NCBI GenBank assembly: GCA_017861095.1
Contig: JAGFXI010000115.1
Coordinates: 1-6,416, forward strand
From: Deltaproteobacteria bacterium
GTDB taxonomy: Bacteria > Desulfobacterota > Syntrophobacteria > BM002
Direction: 5' to 3'
Length of the DNA stretch: 6,416 bases
The notes under the pieces are model-generated. The model worked only from the letters and a program-made list of their open reading frames with translations, made no database searches and was not told the DNA's origin. Positions 1 through 5,413 of the stretch are shown piece by piece. The translations under genes and the position numbers were made by a program. How positions within the stretch are numbered: position 1 is the first letter of the stretch; each line of letters opens with the position of its first letter.

Positions 1-609
1 TTCAATGGCCACCTGGGCGATCTGATTGATCAGGGCGCGGAGGCGCTGGGAATGAGCCTCCCTCTCCATGACCCAGTAGGCCACGGTGTTCAGTTCGTAT
101 AGGCGCGGGCACGAGTGGGCGTAGAAGGCCTGGATCTGCTCTTCACCCCCCCAGAGCTCCTGCATGCCAGTAATGCTCTCGAAGACAAACCGGACGTCTC
201 CCTCCAGGGTGGCGTGCACCCCGTAGAGAGCATCCATGAAGCTATCCACTTGCTGGGGCTCGTCGACCCGAACAATACGGCATCGGCGCTCCGCCGCGCC
301 CTCTCCGTAAAACTTCATGAAGACCGGTGAACGTTTGCCCTTGCCGCAGGTGAAGCAGTCGAGCACCGTGAGGTGGGGGCTCTCCGCCAGCTCGCCGAGC
401 TTGTCCAGGAGATTCTTGGGTGAGCGGTCGAAGGTGACGTAGACGAGCTCTTTGTTCTCTGCCTGGGAGGCCCGAAGGAAATTCAGACAGAAGACCGTGG
501 CCAGGCTCCCGGCATCGTCGTACCAGATCACGTTGTCACCGATGAAGAGGCCCCCGAGCAACCGATCCAGGTCGCCTACCCCGGAGGCCACCTTCGGTCG
601 TTCCGCCAT
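1..609 (-). CDS. KaiC/RAD55-like RecA-fold protein with a degenerate P-loop, partial (C-terminus beyond window)
   Basis: The frame is open from an ATG at 609 to the left edge, giving 203 residues with no stop. The N-terminus has the KaiC/RAD55 layout: S9-G-V-x-x-L-D-R-L-L-G-G20, then G24-D-N-V-I-W at the first core strand. Where the family has Walker A (GxxGxGKT), this protein reads Y30-D-D-A-G-S-L-A37, with no lysine or Thr/Ser pair. The later strand V139-R-F-V-F-E-S-I-T-G148 sits at the Walker B position but has Glu144 instead of Asp. A Cys pair lies at 85 and 88 (DCFTCGKG). The segment Y171-E-L-N-T-V-A-Y-W-V-M-E fits a core strand late in the RecA fold. It follows hisF by 15 nt with a strong ribosome binding site, so it is probably translated with hisF. 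Function is unknown; a non-hydrolysing regulator or scaffold is a guess. The fold call is fairly firm, the role is not. Confidence 0.75.
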   Translation of the reverse strand, partial: MAERPKVASGVGDLDRLLGGLFIGDNVIWYDDAGSLATVFCLNFLRASQAENKELVYVTFDRSPKNLLDKLGELAESPHLTVLDCFTCGKGKRSPVFMKFYGEGAAERRCRIVRVDEPQQVDSFMDALYGVHATLEGDVRFVFESITGMQELWGGEEQIQAFYAHSCPRLYELNTVAYWVMEREAHSQRLRALINQIAQVAIE

Positions 610-615
610 GGTGAT

Positions 616-622
616 CCTCCTT
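616..622 (-). promoter_or_regulatory. Ribosome binding site of the KaiC-like gene
   Basis: The minus strand reads AAGGAGG, then six bases (ATCACC), then ATG at 609. This is a near-ideal Shine-Dalgarno. It fills the 15-nt gap after the hisF stop, fixes the start of the downstream gene, and suggests the two are read from one mRNA. Confidence 0.85.
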
Positions 623-624
623 CC

Positions 625-1404
625 CTACCAGACCTCCCTCACCTTGATGTTTTGCTGGTTGAGGTAGGTCTTGATCTCGCGAATGGTGTAGGTGCCGTAG
701 TGAACCATGGAAGCAATGAGAGCGGCGTCGGCGCATCCCCGGGTGAGTACATCGGCCAGGTGCTCGGGCCGGCCAGCGCCTCCGGAGGCGATGACCGGGA
801 TACCCACGCTGGTGGAGATGAGGCGCGTGAGGGTCAGCTCGTAACCGTCCTGGGTGCCGTCGGCATCGATGGAGTTGAGACAGATTTCGCCGGCACCGAG
901 TTTTTCAGCCTCCTGGGCCCACCGGAGAGCGTCCATGGCCATGGGCTTACGCCCGCCGTCGATGACCACCTCATAGCCCGAGGGAATGGCAGGGCTTGCA
1001 GGCACCCGCTTCACGTCCATGCCGATGACGATACATTGGCTGCCGAAGGCCCGGGCGCCCTCGCTGATAACACCAGGGTTACGCACCGCCGCCGAGTTAA
1101 CGCTCACCTTCTCCGCCCCGGCGAGGAGCACGTCCCGCATCTCGGCTACGCTCCGGATGCCGCCTCCCACGGAGAAGGGGATGAAGATCTCGCGGGCGAC
1201 CCGGCGGACTACCTCGATCATGATACCGCGGCGGTCGCTGGAGGCGGTGATGTCGTAGAAGACGATCTCGTCTGCGCCCTGCTCGTAGTAATTGCGCGCC
1301 ATCTTCACCGGGTCGCCGATGTCGACGTTGCCCTTGAACTTGATGCCCTTCGTGGTTGTCCCTTCCCGAACGTCCAGGCAGGGGATGATGCGTTTGCTGA
1401 GCAT
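625..1404 (-). CDS. hisF: Imidazole glycerol phosphate synthase, cyclase subunit HisF
   Basis: A 259-residue (beta/alpha)8 barrel, normal length for HisF. With HisH it makes imidazole glycerol phosphate and AICAR from PRFAR plus the ammonia that HisH releases from glutamine; it is cytosolic. The start M-L-S-K-R-I-I-P-C-L-D-V is diagnostic. The catalytic aspartates fall at the same numbers as in Thermotoga HisF: Asp11 and Asp130 (GMDVKR). Lys19 and the gate residues Arg5, Glu46 and Lys99 are also kept. The phosphate loops appear as VGGGIRS near 79-85 and ASGGAG near 206-211, and SIDADGT at 178-184 is typical. The open frame runs upstream to 1587, but the extra 61 codons do not resemble HisF, so the ATG at 1404 is chosen; only a weak GGAA lies before it. 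The loop after residue 13 (REGTTTKGIKF) and GYEVVIDGGRKPMAMD mark a subtype unlike the E. coli/Thermotoga form. The stop is TAG at 627-625. Confidence 0.96.
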   Translation of the reverse strand: MLSKRIIPCLDVREGTTTKGIKFKGNVDIGDPVKMARNYYEQGADEIVFYDITASSDRRGIMIEVVRRVAREIFIPFSVGGGIRSVAEMRDVLLAGAEKVSVNSAAVRNPGVISEGARAFGSQCIVIGMDVKRVPASPAIPSGYEVVIDGGRKPMAMDALRWAQEAEKLGAGEICLNSIDADGTQDGYELTLTRLISTSVGIPVIASGGAGRPEHLADVLTRGCADAALIASMVHYGTYTIREIKTYLNQQNIKVREVW

Positions 1405-1421
1405 AATTCCGCTACTTCGAG

Positions 1422-1498
1422 TGCCTAGAGTGAGCTGCCGACTTCGCCATAGTAGCCGATGGCTACGACGGCTGAAAAAGTGCCTAAAATGCCTAAAG
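1422..1498. repeat. Three copies of a 9-bp unit TGCCTARAR
   Basis: On the plus strand TGCCTAAAA (1481-1489) and TGCCTAAAG (1490-1498) are directly adjacent, and a third copy TGCCTAGAG stands at 1422-1430. On the hisF-sense strand the unit reads YTYTAGGCA. Two tandem copies and one solitary copy within 80 bp, confined to the spacer, suggest a short repeat family or protein-binding sites. Function unknown. Confidence 0.6.
1452..1466 (-). other. Short hairpin upstream of hisF
   Basis: GTAGCC (1452-1457) and GGCTAC (1461-1466) form a perfect 6-bp stem with a 3-nt loop. It lies about 48 nt before the hisF start, between the tandem and solitary 9-bp repeats. A T-rich stretch (CTTTTTC in the transcript) precedes rather than follows it, so it is not a terminator. 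Possible mRNA leader structure or dyad binding site. Confidence 0.4.
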
Positions 1499-1507
1499 TT
1501 GTCGATA

Positions 1508-1529
1508 GGGCCGGTCGACCTGCCGGCCC
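1508..1529 (-). other. GC-rich stem-loop downstream of hisH
   Basis: GGGCCGG (1508-1514) and CCGGCCC (1523-1529) pair perfectly over 7 bp around an 8-nt loop, starting about 60 nt after the hisH stop. No U-tract follows in the hisH sense, so an intrinsic terminator is unlikely. It could act as a processing or stability element between hisH and hisF, or be a transcription-factor dyad. Confidence 0.45.
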
Positions 1530-1589
1530 ATTCCCGGCGCACCCCAGAGCCTAGCGGCATGGCCCCGATATCAGCATACCATTGCACGG

Positions 1590-2219
1590 CTACGGACGCC
1601 AGCGGCAGAAGTTCTCAAGCATCCTCAGCCCAGGGCGCCCGCTTTTCTCCGGGTGGAACTGAACCGCCGCCAAATTGCCGCGGCCGAGGAGGGAGGGGAA
1701 GCTGATGCCGTAGTCGGTGCGCCCCTTGACAACATCCGGATCCGTGGGGTCAGGGTAGAAGGAGTGGACGAAGTAGAACTCACTCTCCCGTTCGATGCCC
1801 GCCATGATCGGGTGGCTCCCCTCGCCCACAGTGATCCGATTCCAGCCCATGTGGGGGACCTTCAGGATGTGCCCGTCTCGATCCTGGAGGCCCCGTGGAA
1901 ACCGCCTCGTACTCCCCGGGATGATGCCGAGGCAGGGGGTATCGTCCTCCTCGCTGTAGTCGAGGATGATCTGGGTCCCGAGGCATAGCCCCAGGAAAGG
2001 GCGGCCGCTGGCGTAGGCGTCCCGGATCACGCGGTCCAGCCCGAGGTTTCGCAGGTTGGCCATGGCCTCACCCGCCGCGCCGACGCCGGGGAAGATGATC
2101 CGCTCAGCACGGCTCAACACCTCGGCATCCTTGGTGATGACCCAAGGCTGCCTCAGATAGTCTAGGGCTCTTGCCACACTGGCGAGGTTTCCGGCACGAT
2201 AGTCGATGATGGCGATCAT
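1590..2219 (-). CDS. hisH: Imidazole glycerol phosphate synthase, glutamine amidotransferase subunit HisH
   Basis: A 209-residue class I (triad) glutamine amidotransferase, usual HisH length. It hydrolyses glutamine and passes ammonia through the HisF barrel for the fifth step of histidine synthesis. The nucleophile is Cys79 in GLCLGTQ and the other triad members are His189 and Glu191 in VQFHPEKSG. The N-terminus IAIIDYRAGNL, the oxyanion-strand segment FPGVGAAGEAM (43-53) and KVPHMGWN (120-127) are all HisH signatures. The frame could begin 19 codons earlier, but the family start is the ATG at 2219, preceded by GGAG six bases upstream. It is the first gene of the minus-strand block seen here. 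It reads away from glnD, so the 2220-2581 spacer must supply its promoter. The stop is TAG. No residue expected for activity is missing. Confidence 0.97.
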   Translation of the reverse strand: MIAIIDYRAGNLASVARALDYLRQPWVITKDAEVLSRAERIIFPGVGAAGEAMANLRNLGLDRVIRDAYASGRPFLGLCLGTQIILDYSEEDDTPCLGIIPGSTRRFPRGLQDRDGHILKVPHMGWNRITVGEGSHPIMAGIERESEFYFVHSFYPDPTDPDVVKGRTDYGISFPSLLGRGNLAAVQFHPEKSGRPGLRMLENFCRWRP

Positions 2220-2261
2220 AGGCGTCTCCGAGAAAACTATTTTAATTGACACGGATATCGG

Positions 2262-2267
2262 TATAAT
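2262..2267 (+). promoter_or_regulatory. Candidate -10 box (TATAAT) directed toward glnD
   Basis: A perfect TATAAT lies in the AT-rich island. The best-spaced -35 hexamers (15-17 bp upstream, T/A-only) match TTGACA poorly. A perfect TTGACA at 2246-2251 is only 10 bp away, too close for a normal sigma-70 promoter. If used, transcription would start near 2274 and leave a glnD leader of about 300 nt. Weak evidence. Confidence 0.3.
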
Positions 2268-2295
2268 GCAAGCCACAATTTTCCCGGTGAGGAAC

Positions 2296-2309
2296 GGAGG
2301 GTGCCCTCC
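2296..2309. promoter_or_regulatory. 14-nt inverted repeat, possible operator
   Basis: GGAGGG and CCCTCC are perfect complements separated by TG. The dyad sits about 30 bp past the TATAAT on the plus strand and about 77 bp before the hisH ATG on the other. It could be an operator shared by the two blocks or an early mRNA hairpin. No known regulator consensus is recognised. Confidence 0.35.
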
Positions 2310-2334
2310 ATCTCTTTGCCGGAACTCCGTATGT

Positions 2335-2566
2335 CTTAACTTGAGCGATTCTCCCCGAACACGCTGGGTGGCGTCTCGTCAAAGGTGCCAATGAAGGCCG
2401 GGTGCGCACCTCATGGATATCATTGTTCCCCTCTTGCAGAAGGGGGTGAGGGGGGATTTGAGGCGCCTCGGGAAATCCCCATCCCGTTCCCCTTTTCCAA
2501 AGGGGGACGACGCTGTCGTGGATCACGTATAGGCCGATCCGGAATTCAAGAATCGCTCAATCTAAG
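2335..2566. repeat. About 230-bp segment bounded by an inverted repeat (MITE-like)
   Basis: TTGAGCGATTCT (2341-2352) is exactly inverted at 2549-2560. After two mismatches the match resumes as CTTA (2335-2338) against TAAG (2563-2566), so 16 of 18 positions pair. The segment has no gene and contains a second, nested palindromic element. Terminal inverted repeats around a short non-coding core are typical of MITE-like elements, but I find no clear target-site duplication. It could instead be a long-range mRNA stem before glnD. Confidence 0.5.
2426..2508. repeat. C/G-rich palindromic repeat element with two mirrored hairpin arms
   Basis: The left arm (2426-2459) runs CCCCTCTTGCAGAAGGGG then GGGGGGATTT. 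The right arm (2473-2507) runs AAATCCCC then CCCCTTTTCCAAAGGGG. The arms are imperfect inverted copies, and each also folds on itself; the right one has a perfect 7-bp stem CCCCTTT/AAAGGGG with loop TCC. The centre carries a perfect palindrome GAGGCGCCTC (2460-2469). From memory, similar AAATCCCC...AAAGGGG palindromes occur as dispersed intergenic repeats in several bacterial phyla. No transposase is present here. Confidence 0.65.
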
Positions 2567-2581
2567 TAGGCATAGGTTCCC

Positions 2582-5155
2582 ATGGAAGAGATCATCGCGC
2601 AGCTCAGCCAGCAGAGAGAGAGACTGAAGGACCCGGATCGCCTCGAAGACGCAGGGAGAATCACAGCGCTCGTGGATGTAGCTCTTATCTCCCTCTACAA
2701 CCGTCTTACTAATCGGATCGATCTCGAGCCGCAGCTCATCCGCCGCCACGGTGCGATCCTGGCCACAGGAGATTTCGGCCGTCGGCAGCTCGGCCCCCTC
2801 TCTCCCGTATCCCTACTCTTCCTCCAGGCCCCGGACGCGCCCTTCGGCGAGCCGGAGTGGGTCGAGGGGATCGTGGCACCGCTCCAGCAGGCCGGTTGGG
2901 CGGTCACCTACCGCGTCACCACCCCAACTGAGACGCTGGATCTGGCGGTTAATGACCTTGTTTGGCTCGGGGCTGTCATCGACAGCCGGTTCATCAGCGG
3001 CTCCCGGGCCCTCATGGAGGAGTTGCACCTGACACTCCAGCGGGAGCTCCAGGCGAGCCGGGAGCGGCCGGCGCTGGTGCGGCTCATCCAGGACTGGGGA
3101 GAACGCCAGGCTACCCAGAAGGATCCCGCTTACCTCCTCGAGCCTGATCTGGAACAGAGCGCCGGAAGCCTCGGGGAACTTGGGCGGGTCCGCTGGGCGG
3201 GCTTCCTCCTCCACGGCAAGAAGAGACTCGGCCAGATCGGGGCCCTGGATCCCGAGACCATCGAGCATCTGCGGGAGGCGAGGCAGTTCTTCCTCAGGGT
3301 CCGGAACCACCTCCAGCTCCTCCGGGGCGGCCTGGAGACAAGGCTCCGGTACGAGGACCAGAACGAGGTCGCCCAGCGGCTCGGCTACCAGGATCAGGGG
3401 GATTTTCTCGCCGTCGAGCTCATGATGCGGGACCTGGAACGCCACTTTTACAACGTCCGGCTCCTTGCCGAGCGGTGGCGGGACCTCCTGGAGGAGTGGC
3501 AGAGCTCCGGCGACGGCGAGGAGGCGGCCGAAACTGCGAAGCCCGAACCAGGGGAGGGGATCCGGGTGGAGCGTGGGCGGCTGGTGGTGAACCCCGCAGC
3601 GCTGTCGGGTCCTCCCGCTGGGAATCTCCTGGAGCTTTTTCGGCAGGCGGTTTGGCACAAGGTGCCTCTGGGGGGCGAGGCATTCCAGTGGAGCAGGGAA
3701 CAGGCTCACCACGTTGCCGAAGCCCTCGACAATCCAGGGCTCGTCCGGCAGTGGCTCTTTGAGGTGTTGCGGGAGGAAACCGCCGAGCTCAAGACCGTGC
3801 GGGCTCTTTACGATACAGATGTGCTCCAGGTGCTGATTCCTGAGCTTCGTCCGGTCCATGCCTTGGTCCAGCATGACGCCTTTCACCTTTACCCGGTCCA
3901 CGAGCACCAGCTCCAGACCTTCTCTGAGATGAAGCGGCTCCTCGCCGGCCGTTATGACGATCCCCATCCGGGGGTGCGAGATTGGGTGGAAGGAGGCGAG
4001 GAAGAATGGGTCCTCCTTCTCGCCACCCTGGTCCACGATATCGGCAAGAGCGGCGGCCACGGACACGCGCAGCGGGGCGGGCAGATGGCCCTCGCCATCG
4101 GCCCGCGTTTGGGGCTCAGCGCGGCCGAGACGGAGCTTCTCAGTTTCCTGGTGGCCAATCACGTTCTCCTCACTGACAGTGCCGCGCGGCGCGATCTCGT
4201 CGACCAAAAGATGATCCAACACTGCGCCAGGGTGATCGGTTCGGTACGACGGTTGAAGCTCCTCATGCTCCATGCCTTTGCCGATCTCCGCGCTACCGGC
4301 CCTCGCGCCTGGGAGTATTACCAGGGTCTGCCTATATGCGAGCTTTACGAGATTCTGCTCCACCGTCTGGAGAAGGGGGAGCCGGACGAGGGCAGCTTGA
4401 GGTCCAGGCTCCAGGTGCTGCGCCAGCGGGTGACCGAGGTTCTTGGCGACGATTTCAGCCCCGACGAGCTGGACCGCCACTTCAAGGAATTCTCGCCCCG
4501 CTACCTCCTCACCGTGAGTTCCAGGGCCATGGCCGGCCACCTGAGACTCGCCCGGAAGCTGGAAGAGATGCCCATCTCCTGGGAGGTGAAAAAGGGCCAG
4601 GGTACCTGGGAGCTCACGGTCATGAGCCGGGAGCCCCTCGGGCTGCTCTTCCGCGTTGCGGGTATTCTCACGCTCCACGGGCTGGACATTCGGCAGGCCC
4701 AGACCCATACGAGGCGAGACGGGATCGCTCTCCAGATCTTCGAAGTCGCCGTCCTGGAGCCGGACAAGCAGATCGCGTGGGACCAGGTCATGACCGATCT
4801 CGACAAGGCCCTTCGGGGTAAGCTCGCCCTGGAGTACCGTTTGGCCCTTCACCGGGCGCAGCAGAGGCGAGAACGATCACGGGTACCGCTGAAGCCGGAT
4901 GAGGTGGTGGTGGACAACACCTCATCGGATCGGTACACGATCATCGAGGTTTACACCTCGGACCGCCCCGGCCTGCTCTACGCCATAACCCACACGCTGC
5001 TTCAGCTCCAGCTTCAAGTTTTCCTCGCCAAGATTTCGACACGGGTGGATCAGGTCGCCGACATTTTCTACGTCCGCACCATGGACGGCCGGCGGGTGGA
5101 GGACCCCGAGCAGATCGAGGAGATCAAACAGGCTCTCCTCTTCAGCCTGCATTAG
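2582..5155 (+). CDS. glnD: GlnD-family PII regulator with degenerate uridylyltransferase site, intact HD and two ACT domains
   Basis: 857 residues, close to the E. coli length (890). Domains in order: nucleotidyltransferase fold about 25-150, GlnD helical/linker region about 150-360, HD hydrolase about 425-575, ACT1 about 675-725, ACT2 about 785-835. In the family, GlnD adds UMP to PII when glutamine is low and removes it when glutamine is high. The HD site is complete: His442, His485-Asp486 (VHDIGK), His495, His527 and Asp568 (FADLRATGP). Both ACT domains are typical (REPLGLLFRVAGIL, SDRPGLLYAITHTL). The transferase site is not: G63-D-F-G-R replaces GGYGR, S74-P-V-S replaces S-D-I-D, so both metal-binding Asp are gone, and AGSLGE (194-199) replaces PGGLRD. 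The frame is unbroken, so this is not a frameshift. Start ATG 2582 has only a weak AGG upstream. The gene precedes glnA by 265 nt. UMP removal and glutamine sensing are plausible; UMP addition is not. Confidence 0.92.
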   Translation: MEEIIAQLSQQRERLKDPDRLEDAGRITALVDVALISLYNRLTNRIDLEPQLIRRHGAILATGDFGRRQLGPLSPVSLLFLQAPDAPFGEPEWVEGIVAPLQQAGWAVTYRVTTPTETLDLAVNDLVWLGAVIDSRFISGSRALMEELHLTLQRELQASRERPALVRLIQDWGERQATQKDPAYLLEPDLEQSAGSLGELGRVRWAGFLLHGKKRLGQIGALDPETIEHLREARQFFLRVRNHLQLLRGGLETRLRYEDQNEVAQRLGYQDQGDFLAVELMMRDLERHFYNVRLLAERWRDLLEEWQSSGDGEEAAETAKPEPGEGIRVERGRLVVNPAALSGPPAGNLLELFRQAVWHKVPLGGEAFQWSREQAHHVAEALDNPGLVRQWLFEVLREETAELKTVRALYDTDVLQVLIPELRPVHALVQHDAFHLYPVHEHQLQTFSEMKRLLAGRYDDPHPGVRDWVEGGEEEWVLLLATLVHDIGKSGGHGHAQRGGQMALAIGPRLGLSAAETELLSFLVANHVLLTDSAARRDLVDQKMIQHCARVIGSVRRLKLLMLHAFADLRATGPRAWEYYQGLPICELYEILLHRLEKGEPDEGSLRSRLQVLRQRVTEVLGDDFSPDELDRHFKEFSPRYLLTVSSRAMAGHLRLARKLEEMPISWEVKKGQGTWELTVMSREPLGLLFRVAGILTLHGLDIRQAQTHTRRDGIALQIFEVAVLEPDKQIAWDQVMTDLDKALRGKLALEYRLALHRAQQRRERSRVPLKPDEVVVDNTSSDRYTIIEVYTSDRPGLLYAITHTLLQLQLQVFLAKISTRVDQVADIFYVRTMDGRRVEDPEQIEEIKQALLFSLH

Positions 5156-5244
5156 GGTCTCGTCCTTGAAGTGCCTTGATTTTTGGAGCGGGCTAAACCG
5201 TGCGCCTTGCGGCGGGGGATATCATGAGGGGCGGTTGTGTATGA

Positions 5245-5259
5245 TGGCGCCCTCATGGC
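5245..5259 (+). promoter_or_regulatory. Weak candidate sigma-54 (-24/-12) promoter for glnA
   Basis: TGGCGC, five bases, then TGGC keeps the required GG-N10-GC spacing of the -24/-12 class. It differs from TGGCAC-N5-TTGC at one base in each half. It lies about 160 bp before the glnA ATG and overlaps the stem-loop region, so chance resemblance is quite possible. Confidence 0.25.
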
Positions 5260-5295
5260 GGGATCGGGTCACCCCCACCTTCAGCCTCCGCCGTC

Positions 5296-5312
5296 CCCGC
5301 CGAAAAGGCGGG
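5296..5312 (+). other. GC stem-loop with GAAAA loop upstream of glnA
   Basis: CCCGCC-GAAAA-GGCGGG forms a perfect 6-bp all-GC hairpin about 140 nt after the glnD stop. It is followed by ATCTTCG rather than a T-run, so it is at best a poor intrinsic terminator. It may be an mRNA processing or attenuation element in the glnA leader. Confidence 0.4.
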
Positions 5313-5407
5313 ATCTTCGACAAGGGGGAGGAAAGTATATGGTTAGATGACTCGGAGAATCGCAGGGTAGATCAGACGCAGCGGCTCCATCAATAAGCTT
5401 AGGAACA

Positions 5408-5413
5408 GGGGGG
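5408..5413 (+). promoter_or_regulatory. Ribosome binding site of glnA
   Basis: A run of six G preceded by A (AGGGGGG) lies seven bases before the ATG at 5421. A second in-frame ATG at 5427 would be 13 bases away, so the first is preferred. Confidence 0.65.

Larger units (their letters stand above)
1405..1589 (-). other. 185-nt hisH-hisF spacer without a gene
   Basis: The space between the hisH stop and the hisF ATG holds two hairpins and three copies of a 9-bp unit, listed separately, but no credible reading frame. It lies where hisA often sits in other genomes, yet no trace of HisA protein can be read from it. The frame of hisF stays open through it and would encode Arg-His-Phe-Arg-His-Phe across the repeat. 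This looks like a by-product of the repeat rather than a protein extension. A minus-strand promoter for hisF could lie here, but I see no convincing -35/-10 pair. Confidence 0.6.
2220..2581. other. 362-bp divergent spacer between hisH and glnD
   Basis: No protein gene is supported here. The hisH-proximal end (about 2229-2285) is clearly AT-richer than its surroundings and is the natural place for promoters of both blocks. The rest is crowded with dyads: 2296-2309, a perfect 10-bp palindrome GGTGCGCACC at 2401-2410, a C/G-rich double-hairpin element at 2426-2508 and a bracketing inverted repeat at 2335-2566. The last of these ends 15 bp before the glnD start, so any glnD transcript begun upstream would carry this structure in its leader. 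Confidence 0.7.

Noticed and set aside
652..1428. 258-codon plus-strand frame opposite hisF
   Set aside because: Mirror frame of a certain gene, no recognisable motif, no convincing ribosome binding site.
1508..1529. Intrinsic terminator after hisH
   Set aside because: Strong stem, but no T-run follows on the minus strand.
1405..1587. N-terminal extension of hisF or a histidine-rich leader peptide (Arg-His-Phe-Arg-His-Phe)
   Set aside because: HisF proteins start at MLSKRIIPCLDV. The extension has no stop before hisF, so it is not a leader peptide, and its His codons come from the 9-bp repeat rather than a His run.
2246..2267. TTGACA and TATAAT as one sigma-70 promoter
   Set aside because: Both hexamers are perfect, but the spacer is 10 bp and sigma-70 needs about 16-18. 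Only the TATAAT is listed, at low confidence.
2401..2520. CRISPR array
   Set aside because: The repeats are inverted, not regularly spaced direct repeats, and no spacers or cas genes are present.
2242..2526. 94-codon minus-strand and 80-codon plus-strand frames in the hisH-glnD spacer
   Set aside because: They run through the palindromic repeats, overlap each other antisense and show no protein family features.
2813..4852. 679-codon open frame on the minus strand inside glnD
   Set aside because: It is antisense to a clearly recognised GlnD. Long mirror frames are common opposite GC-rich genes. Its translation shows no domain and is low-complexity (rich in Leu, Glu and Pro).
5166..5396. 76-codon frame between glnD and glnA
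   Set aside because: It would need a TTG start, lacks a good ribosome binding site, and its residues follow the GC hairpins. No family resemblance.
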